This document shows, piece by piece, positions 8,608 to 16,083 of a stretch of DNA of 22,367 nucleotides. Positions within the stretch are counted from its first letter, which is position 1; the number at the start of each line of letters is the position of its first letter. A model generated the notes under the pieces. The model saw nothing but the letters and a program-made list of their open reading frames with translations, was not told the origin of the DNA and searched no databases. Position numbers and translations under genes: made by a program. The DNA comes from Fusobacteriaceae bacterium UBA2433 (GTDB taxonomy: Bacteria; Fusobacteriota; Fusobacteriia; Fusobacteriales; Fusobacteriaceae): assembly GCA_002342785.1 (NCBI GenBank), contig DDQV01000188.1:1-22367 (forward strand), read 5' to 3'.

Positions 8608-9579
8608 TTATTTATTTGTTTTTCTATCAATTAATACTGCTGCTAATATTACTAAAGCTTTTATCATCATTTGATAATACGAAGATACATCCAATAAATT
8701 TAATGCATTCCCCAATACTCCTATAATTAACGCTCCTGTTATTGTTCCTGATATACTCCCCACTCCTCCAGAAAGTGATGTTCCACCTAATACTACTGCT
8801 GCAATAGCATCAAGTTCATATCCTGTTCCTGCTGTAGGTTGAGCAGATCCAAGTCGAGATGTAATTATAATACCGGCTAGAGCAGCTAATCCACCACTTA
8901 TAGCGTAAACTTTTACTTTTAACTTTTCAACATTAATTCCAGATAACTTAGTAGCTTCTTCATTTCCACCTACAGCGAAAACATATCTACCAAATTTTGT
9001 ATTTTTTAAAATATAGTTACATATTACAAATACTACTACCATTATATATATAGGTACTGGAATTCCCAAAAGATATCCTCCACCTATAGTATCAAATAAC
9101 ATAGCATTATCTCCAAATCCCATGGAAATTGGTTTTCCATTTGTAAATACTAAAGTTGCACCCCTAAGTAACGTCATAGCTACCAAAGTTGTTATAAAAG
9201 CCTGTAATTTTCCATAACTTATGAAACTTCCGCTTATTGCTCCTAGTATAGTTCCTAATATTAAAGTCACTATCAAAACTATATAACCATTTACTCCTCC
9301 AGCTAACATACTAGCAGATACTGCACCACAAATAGCCAAAATAGAACCTACCGAAAGATCTATCCCGCCTGTTAATATTACAAAGGTCATCCCTGCTGCT
9401 ATTATTGCATTTATAGAAGTTTGTCTCAATATATTAAGTAAATTAGCTGAAGATAAAAATCTAGGATTTAAAATTGAAACTATCACACCGAATATAATTA
9501 AACCTATTAAAGGTTTATTTTTTAAAAATTTATTTTCTTCTTTCATTCTTGTCTTTTTCTGTACTGTACTAGTTTTCAT
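8608..9579 (-). CDS. rbsC: Ribose ABC transporter, permease
   Basis: 323 residues with eight to ten hydrophobic segments of the BPD_transp_2 (RbsC/AraH/XylH) family. The stretch GMTFVILTGGIDLSVGSILA near residue 60 and the ...GGTSLSGGVGSISGTITGALIIG segment near the C-terminus are family signatures. It forms the inner-membrane channel and couples to RbsA. The start overlaps the end of rbsA by 11 bases; AGGAGG sits within the rbsA 3' end, suggesting translational coupling. rbsB follows after 13 bases. Confidence 0.95.
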   Translation of the reverse strand: MKTSTVQKKTRMKEENKFLKNKPLIGLIIFGVIVSILNPRFLSSANLLNILRQTSINAIIAAGMTFVILTGGIDLSVGSILAICGAVSASMLAGGVNGYIVLIVTLILGTILGAISGSFISYGKLQAFITTLVAMTLLRGATLVFTNGKPISMGFGDNAMLFDTIGGGYLLGIPVPIYIMVVVFVICNYILKNTKFGRYVFAVGGNEEATKLSGINVEKLKVKVYAISGGLAALAGIIITSRLGSAQPTAGTGYELDAIAAVVLGGTSLSGGVGSISGTITGALIIGVLGNALNLLDVSSYYQMMIKALVILAAVLIDRKTNK

Positions 9580-11074
9580 CTAGTTCCTCCTTCATAATAC
9601 CTATAGCACACTTCATTATTTTTTCTTGAGTTGCCTCTTTTCTATTAAATATTCCTGTAATAGTATTATCGTACATCACCATTATTCTATCACTAAGACC
9701 TAATATTTCTGGCATTTCAGAGGAAATTATAATTATACTCATCCCTTGATTTTTAAATTCATTTATAAGGTCATATATCTCTTTCTTTGCTCCTACATCT
9801 ACTCCCCTTGTAGGTTCATCTAAAATTAATATTTTAGGATTAGTCATAAGCGCTTTAGCTATAGCTACTTTTTGTTGATTACCTCCACTTAGATTTTTTA
9901 TCAATTGATCCATTGTGGGAGTTTTAATATTAAATTTAGATATAAATTTTTTAACCTCTATTTCTTCTTTTTTTTCATCTATTTTTTTACATCTATTCTC
10001 AAAATTTATTAGTGATGATAAACTCATATTTTTTTTTACAGAAAGTCCCAGTAATAATCCATCTCCCTTTCTATCTTCAGAAACATAGGCTATTTTATTT
10101 TTTAATGCTTCTTGAGGGGAATTTATTTCTACTTGTTTTCCATCAATATATATTTTTCCACTTGTTTTCTTAAAACATCCGTAGATAGTTTTAACTAACT
10201 CTGTTCTTCCTGCTCCCATAAGTCCTGCTATTCCTAATATTTCACCTTTTTGAAGGGAAAAATTAATTTTTTTTGTAACTTCACCACTTAGATCATCTAC
10301 TCTTAAAGATATCTCTCCTAATTTTGTATCTATCCTAGGAAATTGATCTTTTAATTTTCTTCCAACCATCTTTTCAATGATATAGTCTTCAGTTATATCT
10401 GCTACTACAGCTTCATCTATAAATTTCCCATCTCTCATAACAGTAGCATAATCACAAATTTCAAATATTTCTTTTAATCTATGGGATATATATACAATAC
10501 TTTTATTCTCTGCTATTAATTCTCTAATTACATTAAATAAACTCTTTGTTTCAGTATCAGTTAGAGCATCTGTAGGCTCATCCATAACTATTATTTTGGC
10601 ATTCTGAGAGAGAGCTTTTGCAATCTCTATCATTTGTTTTTCCCCTATGCTAAGCTTTCCTACTAATTCTTTAGATGAATATTCTAAATTTAATTTTTTT
10701 AAAATTATATCTGCTTCATCAAACATCAATTTCCAATCTATTAGAAAATTTTTAGTTAATTCCCTTCCTAAAAAAATATTTTCCGCTATGGAAAGATGAT
10801 CGATTAAATTTAATTCTTGATGAATTATTGATATCCCTGCATCTTGAGATTCTCTAGGTCCACTAAACTCTACTTCTTTACCATTATGTTTTATAGTTCC
10901 CGCATCTCTTTTATATATTCCTGTCATTATTTTCATCATAGTTGACTTTCCTGCACCATTTTCACCAAGTAAAGCCATTACTTTTCCTTGATATACATTA
11001 AGTTTAGCTTTATCTAATGCTCTTACACCTGGAAAATCTTTAATTATTCCTGAAATTTCTAATATTTTTTCCAT
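9569..11074 (-). CDS. rbsA: Ribose ABC transporter, double ATPase subunit
   Basis: 501 residues with two fused ABC ATPase domains, as in RbsA/MglA/XylG. Domain 1 has Walker A GENGAGKS (37-44), signature LSIGE (141-145) and Walker B IIVMDE (161-166). Domain 2 has the degenerate Walker A GLMGAGRTE (284-292, Arg in place of Lys, usual in this family), signature LSGGN (395-399) and Walker B ILILDE (415-420). It powers ribose import through RbsC. AAGGAG lies ahead of ATG, 12 bases behind rbsD. Confidence 0.95.
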   Translation of the reverse strand: MEKILEISGIIKDFPGVRALDKAKLNVYQGKVMALLGENGAGKSTMMKIMTGIYKRDAGTIKHNGKEVEFSGPRESQDAGISIIHQELNLIDHLSIAENIFLGRELTKNFLIDWKLMFDEADIILKKLNLEYSSKELVGKLSIGEKQMIEIAKALSQNAKIIVMDEPTDALTDTETKSLFNVIRELIAENKSIVYISHRLKEIFEICDYATVMRDGKFIDEAVVADITEDYIIEKMVGRKLKDQFPRIDTKLGEISLRVDDLSGEVTKKINFSLQKGEILGIAGLMGAGRTELVKTIYGCFKKTSGKIYIDGKQVEINSPQEALKNKIAYVSEDRKGDGLLLGLSVKKNMSLSSLINFENRCKKIDEKKEEIEVKKFISKFNIKTPTMDQLIKNLSGGNQQKVAIAKALMTNPKILILDEPTRGVDVGAKKEIYDLINEFKNQGMSIIIISSEMPEILGLSDRIMVMYDNTITGIFNRKEATQEKIMKCAIGIMKEELDEN

Positions 11075-11086
11075 ATATTTTTCTCC

Positions 11087-11494
11087 TTAGAATGTAACTC
11101 CTGATTTCAAAACAATATTAGCATAAGGTGTGCATTCTCCAGTTCTCACTACTGCTTTACTCTCTTTTGTTATTTCTTTAAACTCCTCATGAGTTACTTC
11201 TACAATAGTTATTTCGCCACATTTTTTTTCTAATAATTTTAATAATTCATTATGAAACTCACTACTCATACTTTTTATTTCCTTAGCAATAACAACTTCT
11301 TCCACTTTTAATTCATCTAAAATAACATCTAAAGTCCCTAAAAAAGTAGGCATCCCTTTTTCTAATGCTAGATCTATTCTTTTTACTTTATCTGAAATTG
11401 GTAATCCTGCATCTCCTATTGTTATATGATCAGTATGCCCCATCCTAGATATTACAGAACTAATTCCACTATTTAATAATCTACCTTTTTTCAT
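11087..11494 (-). CDS. rbsD: D-ribose pyranase
   Basis: 135 residues, close to E. coli RbsD (139). It interconverts the pyranose and furanose forms of ribose so that ribokinase can act. Conserved features are MKKGRLLNSGISSVISRMGH with the catalytic His20, IGDAGLPI with Asp28, and the C-terminal RTGECTPYANIVLKSGV. AGGGAG precedes the ATG. It lies between rbsK and rbsA; the adjoining fucose mutarotase family is less likely given this context. Confidence 0.94.
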   Translation of the reverse strand: MKKGRLLNSGISSVISRMGHTDHITIGDAGLPISDKVKRIDLALEKGMPTFLGTLDVILDELKVEEVVIAKEIKSMSSEFHNELLKLLEKKCGEITIVEVTHEEFKEITKESKAVVRTGECTPYANIVLKSGVTF

Positions 11495-11539
11495 AAGTTT
11501 TCTCCCTACTTTTTTTATAATTTACGATTATATTTTTGT

Positions 11540-12448
11540 CTAAAATTTATAATTTACTACTTCATCCCATGTAGGTAGTGAACTTTGAGCTCCTTTTTTA
11601 GTTACTGTTATAGCTCCTACACAAGCTCCGAATTCCATGGCTTCCTCTATATTTTTTTTCTCTGCCATCATCCTAATAACTCCGCCAATAAAAGAATCTC
11701 CCGCTGCTGTTGGATCTATAGCTTTGACTTTACGAATTCCTACTTTTACAATCTTATCTTTATCTATAAAGATCGATCCATTTTTCCCCATGGTCACTAT
11801 AAGATTTTTTACTCCCATCTCCATAAGTTTTTTAGATGCTGCCAATACTTCTTTTTCAGAATTTGTAGACATTTCACTAAGTAATTCTAATTCTGTTTCA
11901 TTGGGTATCAAATAATCTACGTTTTTTATTATCTCTAATGATAATTTTTTAGCTGGAGCTGGATTAAGTATTGTTATTTTATTATATTCTTTTGATTTTC
12001 TTAAAACATACTCTACTATATTTATAGGAATTTCCAATTGAAGAAGAACTATATCTGCATTTTTTATAAGATCTATATTTTTATCTATATCCTCTATAGT
12101 TATCTCAAAATTAGCTCCTGGAATTACTATTATTGTATTATCTGCATTTTCATCTACCACTATTGTAGCTATCCCTGTATTTTTTTCACCTTTTTTTATA
12201 TATTCTATATTTACATCATTTTTTTTTAATTCCTTTATCAGTATATCTCCATAAGAATCTTTTCCTACACATCCAAACATAGTCACTTCACCACCTAATT
12301 TTCCTATGGCTGCTGCTTGGTTTCCTCCTTTTCCTCCTGGAATTTGAAAGAAACTCTTCCCAATAATTGTTTCTCCTAATTTAGGGTGTCTCTCACTCAT
12401 GGTAACTAGATCCATATTTAGACTTCCAATCACTAATATTTTTTTCAT
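11540..12448 (-). CDS. rbsK: Ribokinase
   Basis: 302 residues of the PfkB sugar kinase family. It phosphorylates ribose at O5 with ATP in the cytoplasm. The N-terminal substrate motif is GSLNMDL; PfkB signature 1 is PGGKGGNQAAAIGKLGG (about 37-53); signature 2 is DPTAAGDSF (245-253) with catalytic base Asp251, the TAAGD form usual in ribokinases. AGGAGG is seven bases before ATG, and a LacI-type operator lies immediately upstream at 12459-12472. It is first of the structural rbs genes after rbsR. Confidence 0.95.
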   Translation of the reverse strand: MKKILVIGSLNMDLVTMSERHPKLGETIIGKSFFQIPGGKGGNQAAAIGKLGGEVTMFGCVGKDSYGDILIKELKKNDVNIEYIKKGEKNTGIATIVVDENADNTIIVIPGANFEITIEDIDKNIDLIKNADIVLLQLEIPINIVEYVLRKSKEYNKITILNPAPAKKLSLEIIKNVDYLIPNETELELLSEMSTNSEKEVLAASKKLMEMGVKNLIVTMGKNGSIFIDKDKIVKVGIRKVKAIDPTAAGDSFIGGVIRMMAEKKNIEEAMEFGACVGAITVTKKGAQSSLPTWDEVVNYKF

Positions 12449-12458
12449 TTTTCCTCCT

Positions 12459-12472
12459 TGTAACCGTTTACA
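12459..12472 (-). promoter_or_regulatory. LacI/cre-type operator before rbsK
   Basis: The minus strand reads TGTAAACGGTTACA, a near-palindrome that differs from the rbsR operator at 13492-13505 in one of 14 bases. It sits between the rbsR stop and the rbsK Shine-Dalgarno. It fits the generic LacI/CcpA form TGWAANCGNTNWCA, and RbsR is the likely ligand. A weak -10 (TATAGA) lies just before it, so it may control an internal promoter, act as a roadblock, or support looping to the upstream site. Confidence 0.75.
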
Positions 12473-12488
12473 TTTTCTATAAAAAATT

Positions 12489-13472
12489 TTATTTTTTATT
12501 TTTTATTTTTATTTTTCCAGGAATTTTTATAATCTTTTTTGATCTATCTCCCATTAATTTTTCTTTTAAAATCCCTACTGCTTTTTCTCCAACAGATTTT
12601 ACATCAAATTCTAAATAATCTATCTTTACTCCAAAAATTTCAGCCATCTCAACTTCATCAAAACTAAATATTAATATATTCTCTGATATTTTAATATCAT
12701 TTTCTATGAGTCCCTTTATAACTCCTAAAGTCATCATATTATTAGCTACGAATAATGCTTCTGGAAGTTTTTTCTCTCTTATTATTTGAGTTATTATGTT
12801 GTATCCTGATTCCATTTTATAATCGCCATAATAAACTTTTTCTTTTCTTTTTTTTTCTTTCATAGCTAAACTATAACCCTCTAATCTTTTAGTAGCTGTA
12901 GTTGTTCTTATAGGCCCAGAGATCATTCCTATATCATTTACTTTGGTCAATAGATATTTAGTTGCCTTATAGGCACCATCTCGATTTTCTAAATATACTT
13001 TAGAAAAATTATCTCCTTCAATCTCTCTATCAATAAGTACATAAGGGATTTTAAATTCATCTAGTCTATTAAAATGCTCATAACTTGAAAATTTTTCTTT
13101 TGCTACAGGAACTATTATGACTCCTTTTACCCTTTGTTCTATCAAAGTTTCTATTATTTTTTTTTCTTTTTTTAACTTACCATAACTATTTAATAAAATT
13201 ATATTCAAGTTTTCCTTCTCAATTTTTTCATAGATTCCATTTATTATTTTACTAAAAAAAGGGTTCTCTAAATCTGGTATTACAACTCCTATAGTATTAG
13301 TTTCCTTTTTAGCTAAATTTTGAGCTGTTATATTGGGTCTATAATTCTTAGCTTTTATAACCTCTAAAACTTTTTTTCTGGTTTCTTCTTTTACCGATGA
13401 AGAATTATTTATCACTCTTGATACTGTCGCTGTGGAGACGCTTGCTAATTGTGCTATATCTTTTATCTTCAT
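12489..13472 (-). CDS. rbsR: LacI-family repressor of the ribose locus
   Basis: 327 residues. The LacI HTH is at residues 1-25 (MKIKDIAQLASVSTATVSRVIN), the hinge helix follows NYRPNITAQNLA, and a periplasmic-binding-like effector domain fills the rest (IGVVIPDLENPFFSKIINGI, GVIIVP, MISGPIRTTTATKRLEGY). It ends in a lysine-rich tail. It presumably binds the two TGTAA[A/G]CGGTTACA sites and releases them on ribose or ribose phosphate. It starts with ATG after AAGGAG and is autoregulated if the operator over its own start region is functional. Its place at the head of rbsKDACB supports the name; the effector is inferred. Confidence 0.88.
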   Translation of the reverse strand: MKIKDIAQLASVSTATVSRVINNSSSVKEETRKKVLEVIKAKNYRPNITAQNLAKKETNTIGVVIPDLENPFFSKIINGIYEKIEKENLNIILLNSYGKLKKEKKIIETLIEQRVKGVIIVPVAKEKFSSYEHFNRLDEFKIPYVLIDREIEGDNFSKVYLENRDGAYKATKYLLTKVNDIGMISGPIRTTTATKRLEGYSLAMKEKKRKEKVYYGDYKMESGYNIITQIIREKKLPEALFVANNMMTLGVIKGLIENDIKISENILIFSFDEVEMAEIFGVKIDYLEFDVKSVGEKAVGILKEKLMGDRSKKIIKIPGKIKIKNKK

Positions 13473-13491
13473 ATGCTCTCCTTATTTGTGT

Positions 13492-13505
13492 TGTAACCGC
13501 TTACA
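13492..13505 (-). promoter_or_regulatory. LacI/cre-type operator at the rbsR promoter
   Basis: The minus strand reads TGTAAGCGGTTACA, four bases after the -10 hexamer, so over the expected transcription start. This position would block RNA polymerase. It is nearly identical to the operator before rbsK. A global CcpA-like regulator is an alternative ligand because the site also fits the cre consensus. Confidence 0.8.
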
Positions 13506-13508
13506 TAT

Positions 13509-13537
13509 GTTATACACTATTTAATTATGTTTGTCAA
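13509..13537 (-). promoter_or_regulatory. Promoter of the rbsRKDACB operon
   Basis: On the minus strand TTGACA (13532-13537), 17 bp and TATAAC (13509-13514) form a near-consensus sigma-70 promoter 37 bases ahead of rbsR, with the operator directly downstream. It is the only strong promoter seen for the ribose genes. Confidence 0.85.
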
Positions 13538-13585
13538 AAGGTTTTTAAGTTGTATTTTAGAACAACTATATTTATTGATAGAATT

Positions 13586-13627
13586 AAAAAAAGATAATCT
13601 CTATTTAATATAGAAATTATCTTTTTT
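13586..13627 (-). terminator. Terminator after mgsA (symmetrical)
   Basis: AAAAAAAGATAAT (13586-13598) pairs with ATTATCTTTTTT (13616-13627), with an inner CTAT/ATAG. It begins a few bases after the mgsA stop on the minus strand and has a T run on either strand. It insulates mgsA from the rbs promoter. Confidence 0.8.
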
Positions 13628-13631
13628 ATAT

Positions 13632-14003
13632 TTATTTTATTTTCATTCCCTTAATCAAAAGATTAGCAGTAGCTGTATTTGTTGCCACCGGTATTTTATG
13701 AACATCACATAATCTTATCAAAGCTTGTACATCTGGTTCATGAGGTTGAGAAGTTAAAGGATCTCTAAAGAAAAAAATTGCTTCTATCTCATCAGTTGCA
13801 ATAAGAGCTCCTACCTGTTGATCTCCTCCAATTGGTCCCGATTGGAATCTTATAATTTCTAAATCTGTAGCTTGTATAATCCTTCCTCCTGTGGTTCCTG
13901 TACTAACTAAACTATATTCAGAAAAAAATTCTCTATTCTTTTTTACAAAATCAACTAATTCATCCTTTTTTTTGTCATGTGCTACTAGTGCTATTTTTTT
14001 CAT
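13632..14003 (-). CDS. mgsA: Methylglyoxal synthase
   Basis: 123 residues from the ATG at 14003 (GAGGAGGG seven bases ahead); a longer in-frame start at 14051 lacks a site. It converts dihydroxyacetone phosphate to methylglyoxal and phosphate, a bypass used when triose phosphates accumulate. The E. coli catalytic and phosphate-binding residues are all present at an offset of ten: His9, Asp10, Asp61 (GPIGGDQQ), Asp81 (FFRDPL), His88 and Asp91 (QPHEPDVQAL). It is shorter than E. coli MgsA (152) at both ends but complete across the domain. It stands alone between its terminator and a divergent ArsC-like gene. Its nearness to pentose genes is suggestive only. Confidence 0.94.
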   Translation of the reverse strand: MKKIALVAHDKKKDELVDFVKKNREFFSEYSLVSTGTTGGRIIQATDLEIIRFQSGPIGGDQQVGALIATDEIEAIFFFRDPLTSQPHEPDVQALIRLCDVHKIPVATNTATANLLIKGMKIK

Positions 14004-14104
14004 TTTATCCCTCCTCAATTTTTTTATATCTCTTAAGATATAGTTTAACATTTTTCAGTCTTTATAGTAAAATATAATAACTAAATTAATATGAGGAGTT
14101 AACT
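14004..14104. promoter_or_regulatory. Divergent promoter region between mgsA and the ArsC-like gene
   Basis: On the plus strand TATAAT at 14073-14078 could be the -10 for the ArsC-like gene, but no clear -35 precedes it. On the minus strand TTTACT, 18 bp and TAAACT preceded by TG is a possible mgsA promoter. The hyphenated palindrome TATATCTCTTAAGATATA (14026-14043) would lie in the mgsA 5' leader. All are weak. Confidence 0.35.
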
Positions 14105-14437
14105 ATGATACAAATATTTGGAGTAAAAAATTGTAACGACACAAAAAAAGCAATAAGATTTTTTAAAGATAGAAAAATTAATATACAATTTATCAATCTC
14201 AAAGAAAAAGAGATCTCAAAAGGTGAGTTAAAAAGCATAACAAAAATTTTCGATATTGATGAGTTACTTGATAGAGAAAGCAAAGAATTTAAAAAACGTA
14301 ATCTAGAATATTATATCTTTGATACTTTAGAACTACTCATGGAATCTCCTACCCTTTTTAAAACACCTATTCTCAGAAAAAAAGATAAAGTAACTCTAGG
14401 ATATTGTCCTGAAATATGGAAAACATGGGCAAAATAA
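14105..14437 (+). CDS. ArsC/Spx-fold (YffB-like) protein
   Basis: 110 residues, the usual size of the ArsC/Spx thioredoxin-fold family (Pfam ArsC). It opens IQIFGVKNCNDTKKAIRFF with a single Cys10 where Spx has CxxC and ArsC has CxxxxxT-like motifs, and ends in SPTLFKTPILRKKDKVTLGY, matching the family's RPI region. It could be a small redox or reductase-like protein. The lone Cys makes Spx-type redox sensing unlikely, and arsenate reduction is unproven because no ars genes are nearby. ATG follows GAGGAG. It is the only plus-strand gene before the met operon, and a hairpin terminator follows. Confidence 0.82.
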   Translation: MIQIFGVKNCNDTKKAIRFFKDRKINIQFINLKEKEISKGELKSITKIFDIDELLDRESKEFKKRNLEYYIFDTLELLMESPTLFKTPILRKKDKVTLGYCPEIWKTWAK

Positions 14438-14695
14438 ACCAACTATAAATTACTGTAATTTAACCTCTATTTATGACTTAAAAATATCTGACAATGAGAA
14501 AATAGTCTCACTATGAGACGTTTTTTCCCACTCAAGGTTAAATCTAAATCTATTTTCTCTATTTCAATAATACCAATGATTTTAAAGTTTTGTAATTTGA
14601 TTAATTTTGAATATAGGAGTATAAATACAAAGGAAAAATTTTTTAAAATGCTTAGAATGCAAATAAAAATGTTTAATTTTTTTAATAGAATAAAT
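14438..14695. other. Gene-free stretch between the ArsC-like gene and the rplS terminator
   Basis: No convincing gene. Open frames on both strands here have no good ribosome binding site, skewed low-complexity composition, and run through terminators. It holds a 17-base perfect palindrome, TAAATTACTGTAATTTA (14446-14462), and the ArsC-gene terminator. The rest is plain AT-rich sequence. Confidence 0.5.
14505..14526 (+). terminator. Terminator for the ArsC-like gene
   Basis: GTCTCA (14505-14510), loop CTA, TGAGAC (14514-14519), then GTTTTTT. It is a short but perfect 6-bp stem with a T run, 68 bases after the stop codon. Confidence 0.6.
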
Positions 14696-14724
14696 AAAAA
14701 AGCATCGAGGAAACTCGATGCTTT
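14696..14724 (-). terminator. Strong terminator after rplS
   Basis: AAAGCATCGAG (14699-14709) and CTCGATGCTTT (14714-14724) form a perfect 11-bp stem with a four-base loop. On the minus strand it is followed by TTTTTTATTTATT. It lies 12 bases after the rplS stop. Confidence 0.9.
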
Positions 14725-14735
14725 CAAAATTATAA

Positions 14736-15086
14736 TTATTTTCTAAGTTCAGTGATTCTAGCTTTCTTACCAGATAATCCTCTAAGGTAGAATAATCTTG
14801 CTCTTCTAACTTTTCCGATTCTCTTAACTTCAATACTGTCAATCATTGGTGAGTTAACAGGTAGTATTCTCTCTACTCCATATCCTCCAGTTACTTTTCT
14901 GATTGTAAAAGTCTTAGCAACTCCTCCACCATTTACTCTAATTACTACACCTTCTAAATGTTGAATTCTTTCTTTCTCCCCTTCTTTAACTTTCAAAGCA
15001 ACGTCTAAAGTATCTCCAGCTTTAAATTCAGGTAGATCAGTTCTGATATAATCTTTTTCTACTAACATAATTAATTTTTCTTTCAT
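14736..15086 (-). CDS. rplS: 50S ribosomal protein L19
   Basis: 116 residues from the ATG at 15086 (AGGAGG nine bases ahead), normal for L19 (about 114-117). DLPEFKAGDTLDVALKVKEGEKERIQHLEGVVIRVNGGG and the tail VRRARLFYLRGLSGKKARITE are the L19 signature regions. It contributes to the 30S-50S interface. An in-frame start at 15131 exists but has no site. It is usually found after rpsP-rimM-trmD; here it is a single gene with its own promoter and terminator, between a glycyl-radical activase and an ArsC-like gene. Confidence 0.97.
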   Translation of the reverse strand: MKEKLIMLVEKDYIRTDLPEFKAGDTLDVALKVKEGEKERIQHLEGVVIRVNGGGVAKTFTIRKVTGGYGVERILPVNSPMIDSIEVKRIGKVRRARLFYLRGLSGKKARITELRK

Positions 15087-15110
15087 TTTTTTGTGCCTCC
15101 TAAGTTCTAA

Positions 15111-15149
15111 GATATTCTTAATAACACACATAGGTCACAGAGGAATATC
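15111..15149 (-). promoter_or_regulatory. Possible structured leader of rplS
   Basis: In the rplS 5' leader GATATTC (15143-15149 on the minus strand) pairs perfectly with GAATATC (15111-15117) around a 25-base interior. The stem ends about 14 bases before the Shine-Dalgarno. L19 leaders that bind their own protein are known in some low-GC bacteria; I cannot show that this stem matches them. Confidence 0.35.
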
Positions 15150-15165
15150 CGATTTTAACTAAATA

Positions 15166-15194
15166 ATTTTACCATATTTGTTATTATATGTCAA
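15166..15194 (-). promoter_or_regulatory. Promoter of rplS
   Basis: On the minus strand TTGACA (15189-15194), 17 bp and TAAAAT (15166-15171) with TG near the extended -10 position. The -35 abuts the yjjW stop codon (15195-15197) with no gap, so rplS transcription starts right at the end of the yjjIW unit. Confidence 0.82.
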
Positions 15195-16070
15195 TCAGAT
15201 TATAATTACTTTTTCTACTTTATTCCCTCTGACAATTTTAGATAACTCTTCCATTTGCTTCTCTCCAGGACTTATTGATTTTGAAAGTTCCCTTTCTAAA
15301 ATCTCTTTTCGTACCCCTATTTGCCTATATTTTATGAGTTTATAAATAATCCCTTCATTTAATTGATTTTTTAGATTTATCTTACCTACTATCTCTGATA
15401 CTTTAGTAACAGTTTCAACATTGTCTAACAAGTTAGGTATAACTACTGTTCTCACCTCATATAATTTACCTAAGTTTCCTAAAAATTCTATATTTTTTAT
15501 AACTTCAACATTTCCATAACCAGTAAGATTATTATGAGCTTTTTCATCCCAAACTTTCATATCTACCATAAATTTATCTGTGACATAAATAAATTCATTA
15601 TAGATCTCATCTCTCAAATCTAGTGATCCATTAGTATCCACAAAGGTAGTAAGTCCTAATTTTTTTACCTCTTTAAATAATTGTGTTATAAATTCATAGT
15701 TTAAGGTAGCCTCTCCACCACTCACAGTAATTCCACGAATAAATCTTTTAACTTTTTTTATCTCTTTTAAAAGTTCTTCTACACTATAATCTAAAGTTTT
15801 AGGAGATGAATTATTTTTACAAATACCTATACATCTATCACAGTTTATACATTTTTTTTTATTCCAAACAACTTTTGACTTTACTATACTTAACGCTTTC
15901 ACAGGACAAATATCTACACAGATTCTACAAGAATTGCACTTACTTATAGTTTCGGGATTATGACAATATAAACAATTATAGTTACATCCTTGAAAAAATA
16001 TACTCATCCTATTTCCAGGACCATCTACATTAGAAAAATTTATTATCTTATTTACTCTCACATATTTCAT
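15195..16070 (-). CDS. yjjW: YjjW-family glycyl radical enzyme activase (radical SAM)
   Basis: 291 residues. The radical SAM cluster motif is C29-x3-C33-x2-C36 (GCNYNCLYCHNP). A two-cluster ferredoxin insert follows: C45, C48, C51, C55 and C74, C77, C80, C84. The SAM-binding GGE-type motif VSGGEATLN is present, as are the C-terminal elements of the activase barrel. It uses SAM and an electron to abstract hydrogen from a glycine of its partner, here the YjjI-type enzyme 13 bases upstream. The extra 4Fe-4S insert is shared with PflA-like activases of other GREs, so the YjjW name relies on its YjjI partner. The start ATG follows AGAGG. Oxygen sensitivity implies an anaerobic role. Confidence 0.9.
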   Translation of the reverse strand: MKYVRVNKIINFSNVDGPGNRMSIFFQGCNYNCLYCHNPETISKCNSCRICVDICPVKALSIVKSKVVWNKKKCINCDRCIGICKNNSSPKTLDYSVEELLKEIKKVKRFIRGITVSGGEATLNYEFITQLFKEVKKLGLTTFVDTNGSLDLRDEIYNEFIYVTDKFMVDMKVWDEKAHNNLTGYGNVEVIKNIEFLGNLGKLYEVRTVVIPNLLDNVETVTKVSEIVGKINLKNQLNEGIIYKLIKYRQIGVRKEILERELSKSISPGEKQMEELSKIVRGNKVEKVIII

Positions 16071-16083
16071 AAATAAACCTCTA

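Noticed and set aside
8595..8630. Longer rbsB start at 8630
   Set aside because: It would overlap rbsC and put residues ahead of a normal signal peptide; ATG at 8594 follows AGGGGG.
14004..14051. Longer mgsA start at 14051
   Set aside because: No ribosome binding site; the extra residues are not like MgsA. ATG at 14003 follows GAGGAGGG.
14467..14842. Small open frames on both strands between the ArsC-like gene and rplS
   Set aside because: They cross the two terminators or the rplS gene, lack good ribosome binding sites, and have low-complexity Ile/Lys/Phe-rich sequence.
15087..15131. Longer rplS start at 15131
   Set aside because: The added residues are absent from L19 proteins, and ATG at 15086 has AGGAGG.
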